Assembly: GCA_021201335.1 (NCBI GenBank)
Contig: JAJQFD010000039.1
Span: 1 to 64,000, forward strand
DNA: 64,000 nucleotides
Source of the DNA: Bacteroides sp.
Lineage (GTDB): Bacteria > Bacteroidota > Bacteroidia > Bacteroidales > Bacteroidaceae
Reading direction: 5' to 3'
Shown here piece by piece: positions 19,466 through 28,003 of this stretch. The first letter of the stretch is position 1, and every line of letters starts with the position of its first letter. A program made the position numbers and the translations under genes. The notes below the pieces were generated by a model. That model was not told the origin of the DNA and made no database searches. It saw nothing but the letters and a program-made list of their open reading frames with translations.

Positions 19466-21745
19466 TTATTCGATTGTCATTTCTTTTCCATTTACTTTCA
19501 GTGTAATTCTTTCTCCTTTTATTAATTGAATATTTGTTCCGTTTTTAGTTACTTCCACTTGAAGTAATCTTTCTCTGAAGTGAAAATTGAATATATACCG
19601 TTGCCATTGGTTGGGAATGACAGGGGATAAATTCAATGTTCCATTTTCCAGTTGCATCCCTGCGAATCCACGTACGATAGCCAACCAACTGCCCGCCATA
19701 CTTGTGACGTGTAGTCCTTCATTAATTTCATTATTGTAGTTGTCCAGGTCCAGGCGGGTAGCGTGCAGGAAGAGTTCATACGCTTTATCTATCTCACCAA
19801 TGCGTGAAGCCAGAATGGAATGCACATAAGGGGATAAGGATGATTCGTGCAATGTTTTGGGTTCGTAGAAGTTGAAATTACGACGTATAGTTTCTGTATC
19901 AAACTCACTTAAATGGAGGTAAAGGGCCAGCAACACGTCACTCTGCTTGATATAACAAGAACGCAGAATCCGATCCCATGACCAATGCTGGTTAATCGGA
20001 CGCTCATTTTCCGGAATATCGGTTACTGATTTCATCTCTTTGTCGAGATAGCCATCGTTTTGAACAAAAACACCCAATGACTCGTCTTCCGGAAGATACA
20101 TATTATCAATGATATCTTTCCAACGATTGGTTTCAGCGTATTGGAAAGATGTTTTCCGGCGTATAATGTTATATTCTTCCGGATATTCGTGGGCGATGAT
20201 TTCGAGATAGGTAATCGTTTGTTTTAGAGTTTGCACACATGTATAGTTCGTGTACCAGTTATTGTTTACATTATTTTCGTATTCATTGGGCCCGGTTACT
20301 CCCAGCAGTACATATTTTTGTTTAGGCTGTGAAAAAGATACCCGCTGACTCCAAAACCGGCAGATAGCTATCATTACTTCCAGTCCGTAATGAGCCATAT
20401 AGTTTTTATCACCAGTCATCTCGGTATATAGTACAATGACATACGCGATGATATAATTACGGTGAATCTCTTCAAAAGTAATTTCCCATTCGTTGTGGCA
20501 TTCCTCCCCATTGATGGTTACCATTGGGTACAAAGCAGCTCCATCTGAAAATCCTAGTTTTTGCGCGTTTTTAATGGCTTTATCCAGTTGGCGATGCCTG
20601 TATAAAAGAAGATTCCTGGCAATCTCTTTCGGGCTGGCAATCAGGAAGTAAGGCACACAGCAAAGTTCGGTATTCCAATAGGTGTTCCCTCCATATTTTT
20701 CTCCCGTAAAACCTTTAGAGCCGATATTCAGTCGTGGATCGTCTCCCCGGTAGCTTTGATGCAATTGAAAAATATTGTATCGAATGCCTTGTTGAGCAGC
20801 ACAATCGCCTTCGATGAGAACATCCGATTCTTCCCAAATTTGTTTCCATATTTTTTTATGGCCTTCAATCAAGGCATCCCAGCCTTTGGCTTTTGCTTCT
20901 TTGGCTTGTGCAACAGACTGATCTACCAATTGTTGCCTGTCGTAATAAAGAGAGGTTGTGATGGCAACATATTTTATTAAAGTAACTCGTTCGTTGCTTT
21001 TAATATCCGATCCGGCACTGAATCCCACTGCTTTTTCTTTTTCGATCCGGATGGGACGTGTAGTAATCTCTTTGCTGTTTCGGAATAGTTGATAAGTCAT
21101 GGCAAAAGATGCCTGGGCATCTTCATGCTTTGTCTGTGCCCATAAATAAGCATATTCATTACTCGTACCTAGCCGGAGTATGTTCCACATTTTTTCATTA
21201 AAATTGGCGGTTTCATGCTTTACATCTCCGTTTATAAAGGGGACCAGTGAGATTTTACCGTTGTAATTCACGGAAGTAACACTGTATTTTATGAGGCATA
21301 AATTGGGATTTGCCATGCTATTGACGTGTTCCACATGAACTTTCAGGGTATTTCCTTTTGGCGAAGTAACCTGAAAATCACGGTAGGAAATACCCTCTTT
21401 CATATCAAGTCTTCGTTGGAAGCTTTCCACTTCCCACATAGCCAGGTCGATCTCTTCATCTATCAATCTCACATGGATTCCGCTCCAGTTGGGTGCATTA
21501 GGAATACGGGAGAAGAATTTAGGATATCCGTTCTTCCACCAACCTACTTTGGTTTTATCCAGAAAAGAAATTCCGGCCAGGTAAGAGCCTTGCAATGAGT
21601 CACCGCTATATTTTTCCTCAAAATTTCCCCGTTGGCCGAACCGACCATTGCCAAGGCTGAATATACTCTCCGAACCACGCTGATTATCAGCCTGGAAACC
21701 TTCTTCTATAATGTTCCACTCATCTACTTGGAGTCTTTTATTCAT
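19466..21745 (-). CDS. Glycoside hydrolase family 65 phosphorylase, probably maltose phosphorylase
   Basis: A cytoplasmic enzyme without signal peptide, expected to phosphorolyse maltose (or a related alpha-glucoside) to beta-glucose 1-phosphate and glucose. Family hallmarks are GFTGEKYGGNTYWNTE and the catalytic-acid region ECHNEWEITFEEIHRN (about residues 425-441 of the longest frame), which matches the maltose phosphorylase pattern. The longest frame starts at 21778, but MNKRLQVDEW at 21745 is the natural start. It sits beside an MFS sugar transporter and LacI regulator and across from a starch SusCDE-type operon, supporting maltose as substrate. Kojibiose or trehalose specificity is less likely but not excluded. 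No beta-phosphoglucomutase gene accompanies it. Confidence 0.88.
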   Translation of the reverse strand: MNKRLQVDEWNIIEEGFQADNQRGSESIFSLGNGRFGQRGNFEEKYSGDSLQGSYLAGISFLDKTKVGWWKNGYPKFFSRIPNAPNWSGIHVRLIDEEIDLAMWEVESFQRRLDMKEGISYRDFQVTSPKGNTLKVHVEHVNSMANPNLCLIKYSVTSVNYNGKISLVPFINGDVKHETANFNEKMWNILRLGTSNEYAYLWAQTKHEDAQASFAMTYQLFRNSKEITTRPIRIEKEKAVGFSAGSDIKSNERVTLIKYVAITTSLYYDRQQLVDQSVAQAKEAKAKGWDALIEGHKKIWKQIWEESDVLIEGDCAAQQGIRYNIFQLHQSYRGDDPRLNIGSKGFTGEKYGGNTYWNTELCCVPYFLIASPKEIARNLLLYRHRQLDKAIKNAQKLGFSDGAALYPMVTINGEECHNEWEITFEEIHRNYIIAYVIVLYTEMTGDKNYMAHYGLEVMIAICRFWSQRVSFSQPKQKYVLLGVTGPNEYENNVNNNWYTNYTCVQTLKQTITYLEIIAHEYPEEYNIIRRKTSFQYAETNRWKDIIDNMYLPEDESLGVFVQNDGYLDKEMKSVTDIPENERPINQHWSWDRILRSCYIKQSDVLLALYLHLSEFDTETIRRNFNFYEPKTLHESSLSPYVHSILASRIGEIDKAYELFLHATRLDLDNYNNEINEGLHVTSMAGSWLAIVRGFAGMQLENGTLNLSPVIPNQWQRYIFNFHFRERLLQVEVTKNGTNIQLIKGERITLKVNGKEMTIE

Positions 21746-22091
21746 GGTGTTAGCCGACTTAAGAAATACTGTGGACAAGGTAATAAAAAAAATTAAGAAT
21801 TAATATTGAGAATAAAGTTTATAGATTTGATTTTATGGTTTTTAAGGGATGTAGACGTTGGTTTTATTTTGAATTAAGGCTAATACAGATTAAATGCTGT
21901 ACCGGGCTTACCTATTATGCTGGGTTTTAATTTTGAAAGCTGTTAGTTCAACGTGGTTATACGGATGGCACTCGATAACTTTAAACAAACAATTATTCAT
22001 GCTAGTTGAGTAACTAAATAAAGCAGTAGCTTAACTAATATTAGCAGTAGTTCCTTTTTGTGAGATTTTTATTGGTAATAATGCTGACTTG
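21746..22091. other. Intergenic gap upstream of GH65
   Basis: No gene is seen here. The GH65 gene must have its own promoter because a minus-strand terminator lies at 22092-22152, but I could not find a TAnnTTTG box on the minus strand. In a complete maltose phosphorylase cluster a beta-phosphoglucomutase gene might be expected at this place; no remnant is recognisable. Confidence 0.4.
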
Positions 22092-22152
22092 AGTTTAAAA
22101 AAGAAACCCAATGCAATCAATGAATGGGTTCTTCCATTGATAACATTGGGTT
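22092..22152 (-). terminator. Terminator of the LacI-MFS transcript
   Basis: Outer arms 22105-22113 and 22144-22152 (AACCCAATG/CATTGGGTT) and inner arms 22116-22122 and 22135-22141 (ATCAATG/CATTGAT) form a long stem. On the minus strand it is followed by TTTCTTTTTTAAA, a typical terminator tail, about 50 nt after the MFS stop. Confidence 0.85.
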
Positions 22153-22202
22153 CAATTTGTATAGTAATCAGTATATTCCTTTTGCTATACTATAATGTGT
22201 TG

Positions 22203-23519
22203 TTACTCTTCGTGATGTGCTATTGTTTCTTTAATCATATACACACAAAAAGCACCGATAATCAAAAATACACCAGCTAAAACCAACATGTTAGCCTGTC
22301 GGCCACCTACCAGATGAAGTAAACCTCCACCAACTACAGCGGCAACAATCTGTGGTACACAAATTGTTCCATTAAATAATCCCAGGTAAGCTCCCATATT
22401 TTTTCCTGAGATGGAATTAGTTAAAATGGTAAAAGGCAATGCCAACATAGCGGACCATGCGCAGCCAATCAGGAAGTAGGAAATAAAGAGGAGATATTGA
22501 TCTTGTAGAAACAAGGTAGAGATAAATCCAATTCCACCTAAAACCAGACTCACAGAATAGGATAGTTTGCGGGATTTAAAGAGAGGAAGTACCACCGCCC
22601 AGATTACTGATCCGATAGCCTGCACAGCAAATAGAACCCCTACCCAGTTACCTGCTTCCTGATACTCCGCACTCTCTACATTGGTAGTTCCCCATACCGT
22701 ATCAGCGATGGCTCCATTGGTATAGGTCCACATATACATAAAGGCTGCCCAACAGAAGAATTGAACCAATCCTACCGTCCAGAATACTTTAGGAACATGT
22801 TTCAGCAAAGAGATGAAATCGGTTTTCTCTTTTTTCTCTGTAGCCGTAATACCATGAAACTCTTCGAATTCCTTCGGTGGCATTTCTTTCACTTTCGTGA
22901 TGGTATAAATCACACACAGAATGAGTATAATGGCTCCGATATAAAAGGCATATATAACAGAATCTGGAACAGTACCTTTTTCCGCTACGTTACTTATACC
23001 GATCAGGGTAAATATGAGAGGGAGTAAGTATCCTACCAAGCTACCAGCATTTACCAGAAAGCTTTGAATGGAATAGGCCAATCCTTTTTGCTTTTCATTT
23101 ACCATATCACCTACCAGCATTTTGAAAGGTTGCATGGCCATGTTAATAGCAGTATCCAGGAACATCAGAGACACTAATCCGAAGATCATGGCTGTTGCAA
23201 CCGACATACCAAAACTCCCGGCATTCGGTAAGAGGCACATTACCAAAACAGCTACAAGAGCACCAATAAATAGATACGGGATACGACGTCCGAAGCGGGT
23301 CCAGGTTCTGTCACTGGCCGATCCTACAAGTGGTTGTACAATGATTCCAGCAAGCGGAGGCAGTATCCAGAAATAACTTAAATTATGCGGATCGGCTCCG
23401 AGTGTGGCAAAGATACGGCTGATATTGGCGCTCTGAAGGGCATAGGCAATTTGCACACCAAAAAAGCCAAAGCTAATATTCCAGAGCTTCCAGAAACTTA
23501 AATCAGGTTTTACTTTCAT
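22203..23519 (-). CDS. MFS sugar transporter, GPH/SLC45-like
   Basis: A 438-residue inner-membrane protein with about 12 transmembrane segments. The loop DRTWTRFGRRIPY after the second segment is characteristic of the sucrose/maltose-type (SLC45-like) branch. It would move maltose or maltooligosaccharides from periplasm to cytoplasm, supplying the GH65 enzyme. It lies 111 nt downstream of the LacI gene and has its own terminator downstream. Confidence 0.88.
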   Translation of the reverse strand: MKVKPDLSFWKLWNISFGFFGVQIAYALQSANISRIFATLGADPHNLSYFWILPPLAGIIVQPLVGSASDRTWTRFGRRIPYLFIGALVAVLVMCLLPNAGSFGMSVATAMIFGLVSLMFLDTAINMAMQPFKMLVGDMVNEKQKGLAYSIQSFLVNAGSLVGYLLPLIFTLIGISNVAEKGTVPDSVIYAFYIGAIILILCVIYTITKVKEMPPKEFEEFHGITATEKKEKTDFISLLKHVPKVFWTVGLVQFFCWAAFMYMWTYTNGAIADTVWGTTNVESAEYQEAGNWVGVLFAVQAIGSVIWAVVLPLFKSRKLSYSVSLVLGGIGFISTLFLQDQYLLFISYFLIGCAWSAMLALPFTILTNSISGKNMGAYLGLFNGTICVPQIVAAVVGGGLLHLVGGRQANMLVLAGVFLIIGAFCVYMIKETIAHHEE

Positions 23520-23630
23520 GATATTTGAGTTTTTAAGTTTATAGTTTGTGAGTTTTCGAGTTTTTCCAGATTGCTGAGTTTATGCCAAAGGTATTGGCCT
23601 CAGAAAATTGAAGATAAAAAAGCCCAAAAC

Positions 23631-24641
23631 TTATTTTGTTGTTCCTCTGACTACTAAATTCGTCCTTACAATTTTATTGCTGCTTTTTTGTTCGGATTTA
23701 CCCTCCAGCTTATCAATCAGGATATGGATAGCGCTTTGCCCGACCTCTTCTCCATGTTGTTCTACAGTAGTAAGTTTAGGATCGGTGCTTTGGGCAATGG
23801 CTCCATCGGTAAATCCACAGATGGAAATTTCTTCCGGTACCTTCAGGTTAGCTAGTTTACAAGCATACAAAATGCCGGAAGCGGTTTCGTCATTGATGGC
23901 AAAGAATCCATCCGGGCGGTATTCTTCTTCCAAGATATCAGGGGTAATGGCAATGGCTTGTTCACATGTATCGCAATATCTGATCATGGATTCATCAACT
24001 GGAATTTTATACTTTCGAAGGGCATCCAGATAGCCGTTTCTCCTGTTCTTAGATATCTCCATGTGCGGTGGGCTGCTATAAAAGAAAATCCGTTTACAGC
24101 CCGTTTGAATCATATATTCCACGGCGGCAAACGAACCGGCATAATCATCGACAACTACTCGTTCTGTATTAATTCCTGTACAGATACGATCATAAAAGAC
24201 AATCGGAATATTATTATCCAGTAATTCCTGGTAATGGTCGTACTGGGTTGTACCCTTGGCTAATGAAGTAATCACTCCGCATACTCTCGCTGCTAAAAAA
24301 GAGTGTAAAATTTTTACTTCTTGTTCGTACTTTTCATTGCTCTGAGCAACTAATATATTATAGCCGGATTTAGCGGCAGTTTCTTCTATTCCGCTGAGTA
24401 CACAAGAAAAAAAATGATGAACAAGTTGTGGAATAATAACTCCGATTGTATTTGATTTACTGGTACGTAGATTTAATGCCAGTGCATTCGGCTTATAATT
24501 GTGTTCCTGGGCATACTGATGAACTGCATCCCTTGTTTCCTGACTGATATCAGTATTATTTTTGAGAGCTCTGGATACGGTAGAAGGCGATACTCCCAGT
24601 GCTTTGGCAATGTCTTTTATGGTTATATGCGGTTTGTTCAT
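23631..24641 (-). CDS. LacI-family transcriptional regulator
   Basis: A 336-residue regulator. The N-terminal helix-turn-helix is TIKDIAKALGVSPSTVSRAL (residues 7-26), then a hinge with KPNALALNLRTSKSNTIGVI and a periplasmic-binding-protein-like sensor domain. It is transcribed away from susC, with two LacI-type palindromes between them, and towards the MFS and GH65 genes, so it most likely senses maltose or maltooligosaccharide and controls both arms. Its own promoter is a near-perfect Bacteroidetes promoter. Confidence 0.92.
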   Translation of the reverse strand: MNKPHITIKDIAKALGVSPSTVSRALKNNTDISQETRDAVHQYAQEHNYKPNALALNLRTSKSNTIGVIIPQLVHHFFSCVLSGIEETAAKSGYNILVAQSNEKYEQEVKILHSFLAARVCGVITSLAKGTTQYDHYQELLDNNIPIVFYDRICTGINTERVVVDDYAGSFAAVEYMIQTGCKRIFFYSSPPHMEISKNRRNGYLDALRKYKIPVDESMIRYCDTCEQAIAITPDILEEEYRPDGFFAINDETASGILYACKLANLKVPEEISICGFTDGAIAQSTDPKLTTVEQHGEEVGQSAIHILIDKLEGKSEQKSSNKIVRTNLVVRGTTK

Positions 24642-24661
24642 TTTTCAATGTCGGTATTAGT

Positions 24662-24692
24662 CAAAGGTAGAATAATTTCACATAGCGTCAAA
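24662..24692 (-). promoter_or_regulatory. Promoter of the LacI regulator gene
   Basis: On the minus strand: TTTG (24689-24692), 19 nt, TACCTTTG (24662-24669). This is a full match to the Bacteroidetes -33/-7 consensus, with the -7 box 20 nt from the start codon. Confidence 0.8.
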
Positions 24693-24786
24693 ACAAATTG
24701 ATAGCGTGTAATGTTTCATTAACACAAATATAGTGTATTAAAAGATTATTTTTCATTTATTCATTTAGTTTACGATATTATCAGAA

Positions 24787-24815
24787 TGCAATCGTTTGCA
24801 TGTTTGTAAACGCAA
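24787..24815 (+). promoter_or_regulatory. Two adjacent LacI-type operator palindromes
   Basis: TGCAATCGTTTGCA (24787-24800) closely resembles the general LacI-family operator (TGCAAACGTTTGCA type). TTGTAAACGCAA (24804-24815) is a second, weaker palindrome whose centre lies about 16 nt away. Both are upstream of the putative susC -7 box. An ATG at 24800 opens the susC frame inside this site but is not the likely start. Confidence 0.6.
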
Positions 24816-24855
24816 TTTTAAACCAAATTCTATTAATGCTAATGAATGTAAAGTC

Positions 24856-24863
24856 TATTTTTG
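24856..24863 (+). promoter_or_regulatory. Candidate -7 box of the sus operon
   Basis: TATTTTTG matches TAnnTTTG and lies 114 nt before the susC start at 24977. No TTTG lies 19-21 nt upstream, as expected for an activator-dependent promoter; the LacI sites end about 40 nt upstream. Confidence 0.4.
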
Positions 24864-24976
24864 TTCAGTCGATAAAACCGGCGGTTCAAACAGCAAGAAG
24901 CAAATTATATAACTGCTTCGGGTTCGCTGAGAAAATAAGAGAAAGAATTATATTGTTAACTTTAATTATTAGGTGC

Positions 24977-27900
24977 ATGAAGCAAGTTAATCTTAGAATC
25001 TATCAAATGATTCTTCCCCTGTTATTAGGGTTATTTGTGTCGTTGAACACGTATGCGCAAGAGATCACTGTAACCGGGCATGTAAAAGATGCTTTCGGAG
25101 ACCCTGTGATTGGTGCCAATGTTGTTGTGGCAGGCAGTTCCACAGGTACAATCACTAATGTGGATGGAAACTTTACCCTTTCGGTTCCGCAGGGGTCAAC
25201 ACTCGAAATTTCATTTATTGGTTACAAAACCGTACAGGTACCGGCTTCCTCTTCTATTACGGTAACCATGCAAGATGATGCTATACTGTTGGATGAAGCG
25301 GTTGTTATTGGTTATGGTGTAGTAAAGAAAAGCGATGCTACGGGTTCGGTAACAGCTATAAAAGCAGATGAGCAAAATAGGGGACTTGTAGTAAACCCTC
25401 AGGATATGCTGGCAGGTAAAGTGGCTGGAGTATCCGTTATATCTTCCGGGGGACAACCTGGCGCAGGTGCAGATATCCGTATTCGTGGTGGGTCTTCTTT
25501 ATCGGCAAGTAACGATCCATTAATTGTGATTGATGGTGTTATTATGGGTAGCAGTAAAGCAGATGGTCTGAGTAATCCGTTGAGTACGGTTAACCCTACG
25601 GATATTGAAACATTCACTGTCTTGAAGGATGCTTCTGCAACAGCTATTTATGGTTCGAGGGCTTCCAATGGTGTAATTATTATTACAACTAAGAAAGGTA
25701 CTTCAGGAAGTGTTAAGTTTAACTATTCTGGGAATGTTTCTGTTAGTACCAAGCGCAAAACAATTGATGTAATGAACGGAGACGAATACCGTGATTTCAT
25801 TAGGAATCATCCGCAGGTTACTGACTTAATGATTAACGCATTAGACCTGTATCCGAATGTAAGCACAGATTGGCAAGATGAGGTTCTTCGTACTTCTGTA
25901 TCAACAGAACATAATTTAAGCGCCTTTGGGTCTATAGGGCAGACTCTTCCTTATCGTGTATCATTGGGCTACACAAATCAAAATGGTATTCTTAAAACGT
26001 CTAAGTTTGAAAGATATACGGGTAGTTTCTCATTGACTCCACGTTTGTTAGATGATCATTTATCAATAAACCTGAACGCTAAAGGTGTTTACATTAAGAA
26101 TAGATTCGCAGATACGGGTGCGATTGGCGGAGCCGTTTCATTTGATCCAACAAAACCAGTTTACAATGGTAATGATAAATATGGTGGCTTTTATACCTGG
26201 ACGGGTGATAATACTCCTAATGGAACAAAAGCCAGTTCAGCCGGAATAAATCCAGTTTCTTTATTGGAAATGACTAATGACCATTCTACTGTTAAGTCCT
26301 TTATAGGAAATGCACAGTTTGATTATAAACTTCATTTTTTACCTGAATTGCGTTTCAATATGAATCTGGCACTGGACTATACAAGAAGTAACGGGCAAAA
26401 CTATACAGACCCGAATGCTCCTTCCCACTATAGCCCGGATGACAATCAAACAGGAAGAAATTATGTATTCAATAGTACCCGGAATAATCAATTGTTTGAT
26501 TTTTATGCTCAATACGCCAAAGATTTTTCTTTTGGTATGCTGGATGTGATGGCTGGATATTCTTACCAGAGTTATCGTTCCAAATCAGATAATGTAACTT
26601 ATTATCTTTCAAGAGAACCAGAACGTTTTGGGCAAAACACGGCGGTATCCAGTGAATTTAAAAACTTTGATACAGAATATGTCCTTCTTTCATTTTTTGG
26701 CCGTTTAAACTATACTTTACAGAATAAATATCTATTAACCTTCACATTACGTGATGACGCATCTTCGCGTTTTGCCAAAGACAACCGTTGGGGACTTTTT
26801 CCTTCTGTTGCTCTCGGATGGAAGATCAACGAAGAAGCATTCATGGAAGATGTTGATATTTTTAGTGAACTGAAACTACGTTTAGGTTGGGGTATCACTG
26901 GTCAGCAGGAAATTAATCAGGGGGATTATCCTTATATCTCTTTCTATAGAAATGGTAAAGGCGGTGCAATGTATCCTTTTTATAATGCTGATGGTAGTGT
27001 AAAATGGATCAATGTAATCTCTCCTACTGCTGCCAATCCGGATTTGAAATGGGAAGAAACTACTACCTATAATATTGGATTTGATTATGGTATCCTGAAT
27101 AACCGGATAAATGGTGCTGTTGATTTTTACAAGAGAAAAACCAAAGATTTGATTAATGCTGAAGTAAACGTTCCTACCGGAACAGACTTTGCTGAATATG
27201 TTGTTTCAAATATTGGATCACTGGAAAATAAAGGATTTGAATTCTCAATTAATGCAAAACCCATTGTCAGCAGAGACTGGAATTGGGATGTAGGATTTAA
27301 TATTGCCTATAATAAAACTAAAATTACAGAATTAACGTACAATGATAATTCCGATTCTCCAGGAAAACGTTTTGAATCAACAGGTGGAGACGGTGGTCTT
27401 CGGATAAAAATCCATAGCGTCGGACATGCTCCGGGAACCTATTATGTGTACCAGCAAGTATATGATGATGCAGGAAATCCGATTGAAGGAGAATATGTGG
27501 ATAGGAACGGTGATGGTGTCATATCAGATAAAGATTTATATCGATATAAAAAACCGGATGCAGATGTGCTAATGGGATTTAACTCAAAGTTAGCCTATAA
27601 AAACTGGGACTTTGGTTTTAATGGACGTGTAAGCCTGGGCAATTACAATTACAACGGGACAGCATCTAATTCAGCTTTGGCGGTAAATGAAGTTTTCGGA
27701 AATAATGCTTTGACCAATAAGCCAAAAGAAGCTGTAAAAACAGGTTTTATGGAAAGACAACGGCTGTCTGATTATTATGTGCAGAATGCGTCTTTCCTGA
27801 AAATTGATAATATAACTTTGGGTTATACGCTGGAAAATTTATTAAGAAATGGTTCGAATGCCCGTTTTTATGCAAGTGTTCAGAATCCTATTGTAATAAC

Positions 27901-28000
27901 TAAGTATAAAGGATTAGATCCGGAAGTTAACAATGGAATGGATAGAGAATTATATCCAAGACCTTTAACCTTCTTGTTTGGAGTGAATTTTAACTTTTAA
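24977..28000 (+). CDS. susC: SusC-type TonB-dependent transporter for starch oligosaccharides
   Basis: About 1007 residues from ATG 24977. The frame stays open from an ATG at 24800, but the first 59 codons lack signal-peptide features and overlap the LacI operator; the signal peptide starts at MKQVNLRIYQMILPLLLG and ends at NTYAQ. Then come a carboxypeptidase-regulatory-like domain (ITVTGHVKDAFGDPVIGANV), a plug with DPLIVIDGVIMG and VLKDASATAIYGSRASNG, and a barrel ending LTFLFGVNFNF. Starch specificity is inferred from the SusD, SusE, GH13, maltose phosphorylase and transporter around it. susD starts 4 nt downstream. Confidence 0.92.
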   Translation: MKQVNLRIYQMILPLLLGLFVSLNTYAQEITVTGHVKDAFGDPVIGANVVVAGSSTGTITNVDGNFTLSVPQGSTLEISFIGYKTVQVPASSSITVTMQDDAILLDEAVVIGYGVVKKSDATGSVTAIKADEQNRGLVVNPQDMLAGKVAGVSVISSGGQPGAGADIRIRGGSSLSASNDPLIVIDGVIMGSSKADGLSNPLSTVNPTDIETFTVLKDASATAIYGSRASNGVIIITTKKGTSGSVKFNYSGNVSVSTKRKTIDVMNGDEYRDFIRNHPQVTDLMINALDLYPNVSTDWQDEVLRTSVSTEHNLSAFGSIGQTLPYRVSLGYTNQNGILKTSKFERYTGSFSLTPRLLDDHLSINLNAKGVYIKNRFADTGAIGGAVSFDPTKPVYNGNDKYGGFYTWTGDNTPNGTKASSAGINPVSLLEMTNDHSTVKSFIGNAQFDYKLHFLPELRFNMNLALDYTRSNGQNYTDPNAPSHYSPDDNQTGRNYVFNSTRNNQLFDFYAQYAKDFSFGMLDVMAGYSYQSYRSKSDNVTYYLSREPERFGQNTAVSSEFKNFDTEYVLLSFFGRLNYTLQNKYLLTFTLRDDASSRFAKDNRWGLFPSVALGWKINEEAFMEDVDIFSELKLRLGWGITGQQEINQGDYPYISFYRNGKGGAMYPFYNADGSVKWINVISPTAANPDLKWEETTTYNIGFDYGILNNRINGAVDFYKRKTKDLINAEVNVPTGTDFAEYVVSNIGSLENKGFEFSINAKPIVSRDWNWDVGFNIAYNKTKITELTYNDNSDSPGKRFESTGGDGGLRIKIHSVGHAPGTYYVYQQVYDDAGNPIEGEYVDRNGDGVISDKDLYRYKKPDADVLMGFNSKLAYKNWDFGFNGRVSLGNYNYNGTASNSALAVNEVFGNNALTNKPKEAVKTGFMERQRLSDYYVQNASFLKIDNITLGYTLENLLRNGSNARFYASVQNPIVITKYKGLDPEVNNGMDRELYPRPLTFLFGVNFNF

Positions 28001-28003
28001 TAG

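Noticed and set aside
22089..22280. Plus-strand 63-residue frame with hydrophobic stretch
   Set aside because: It overlaps the MFS terminator hairpin and the 3' end of the MFS gene on the other strand; its hydrophobicity mirrors the antisense of a membrane protein.
24800..24976. N-terminal extension of susC from ATG 24800
   Set aside because: The first 59 codons lack signal-peptide features and overlap the LacI operator and the -7 box; the signal peptide begins at 24977.
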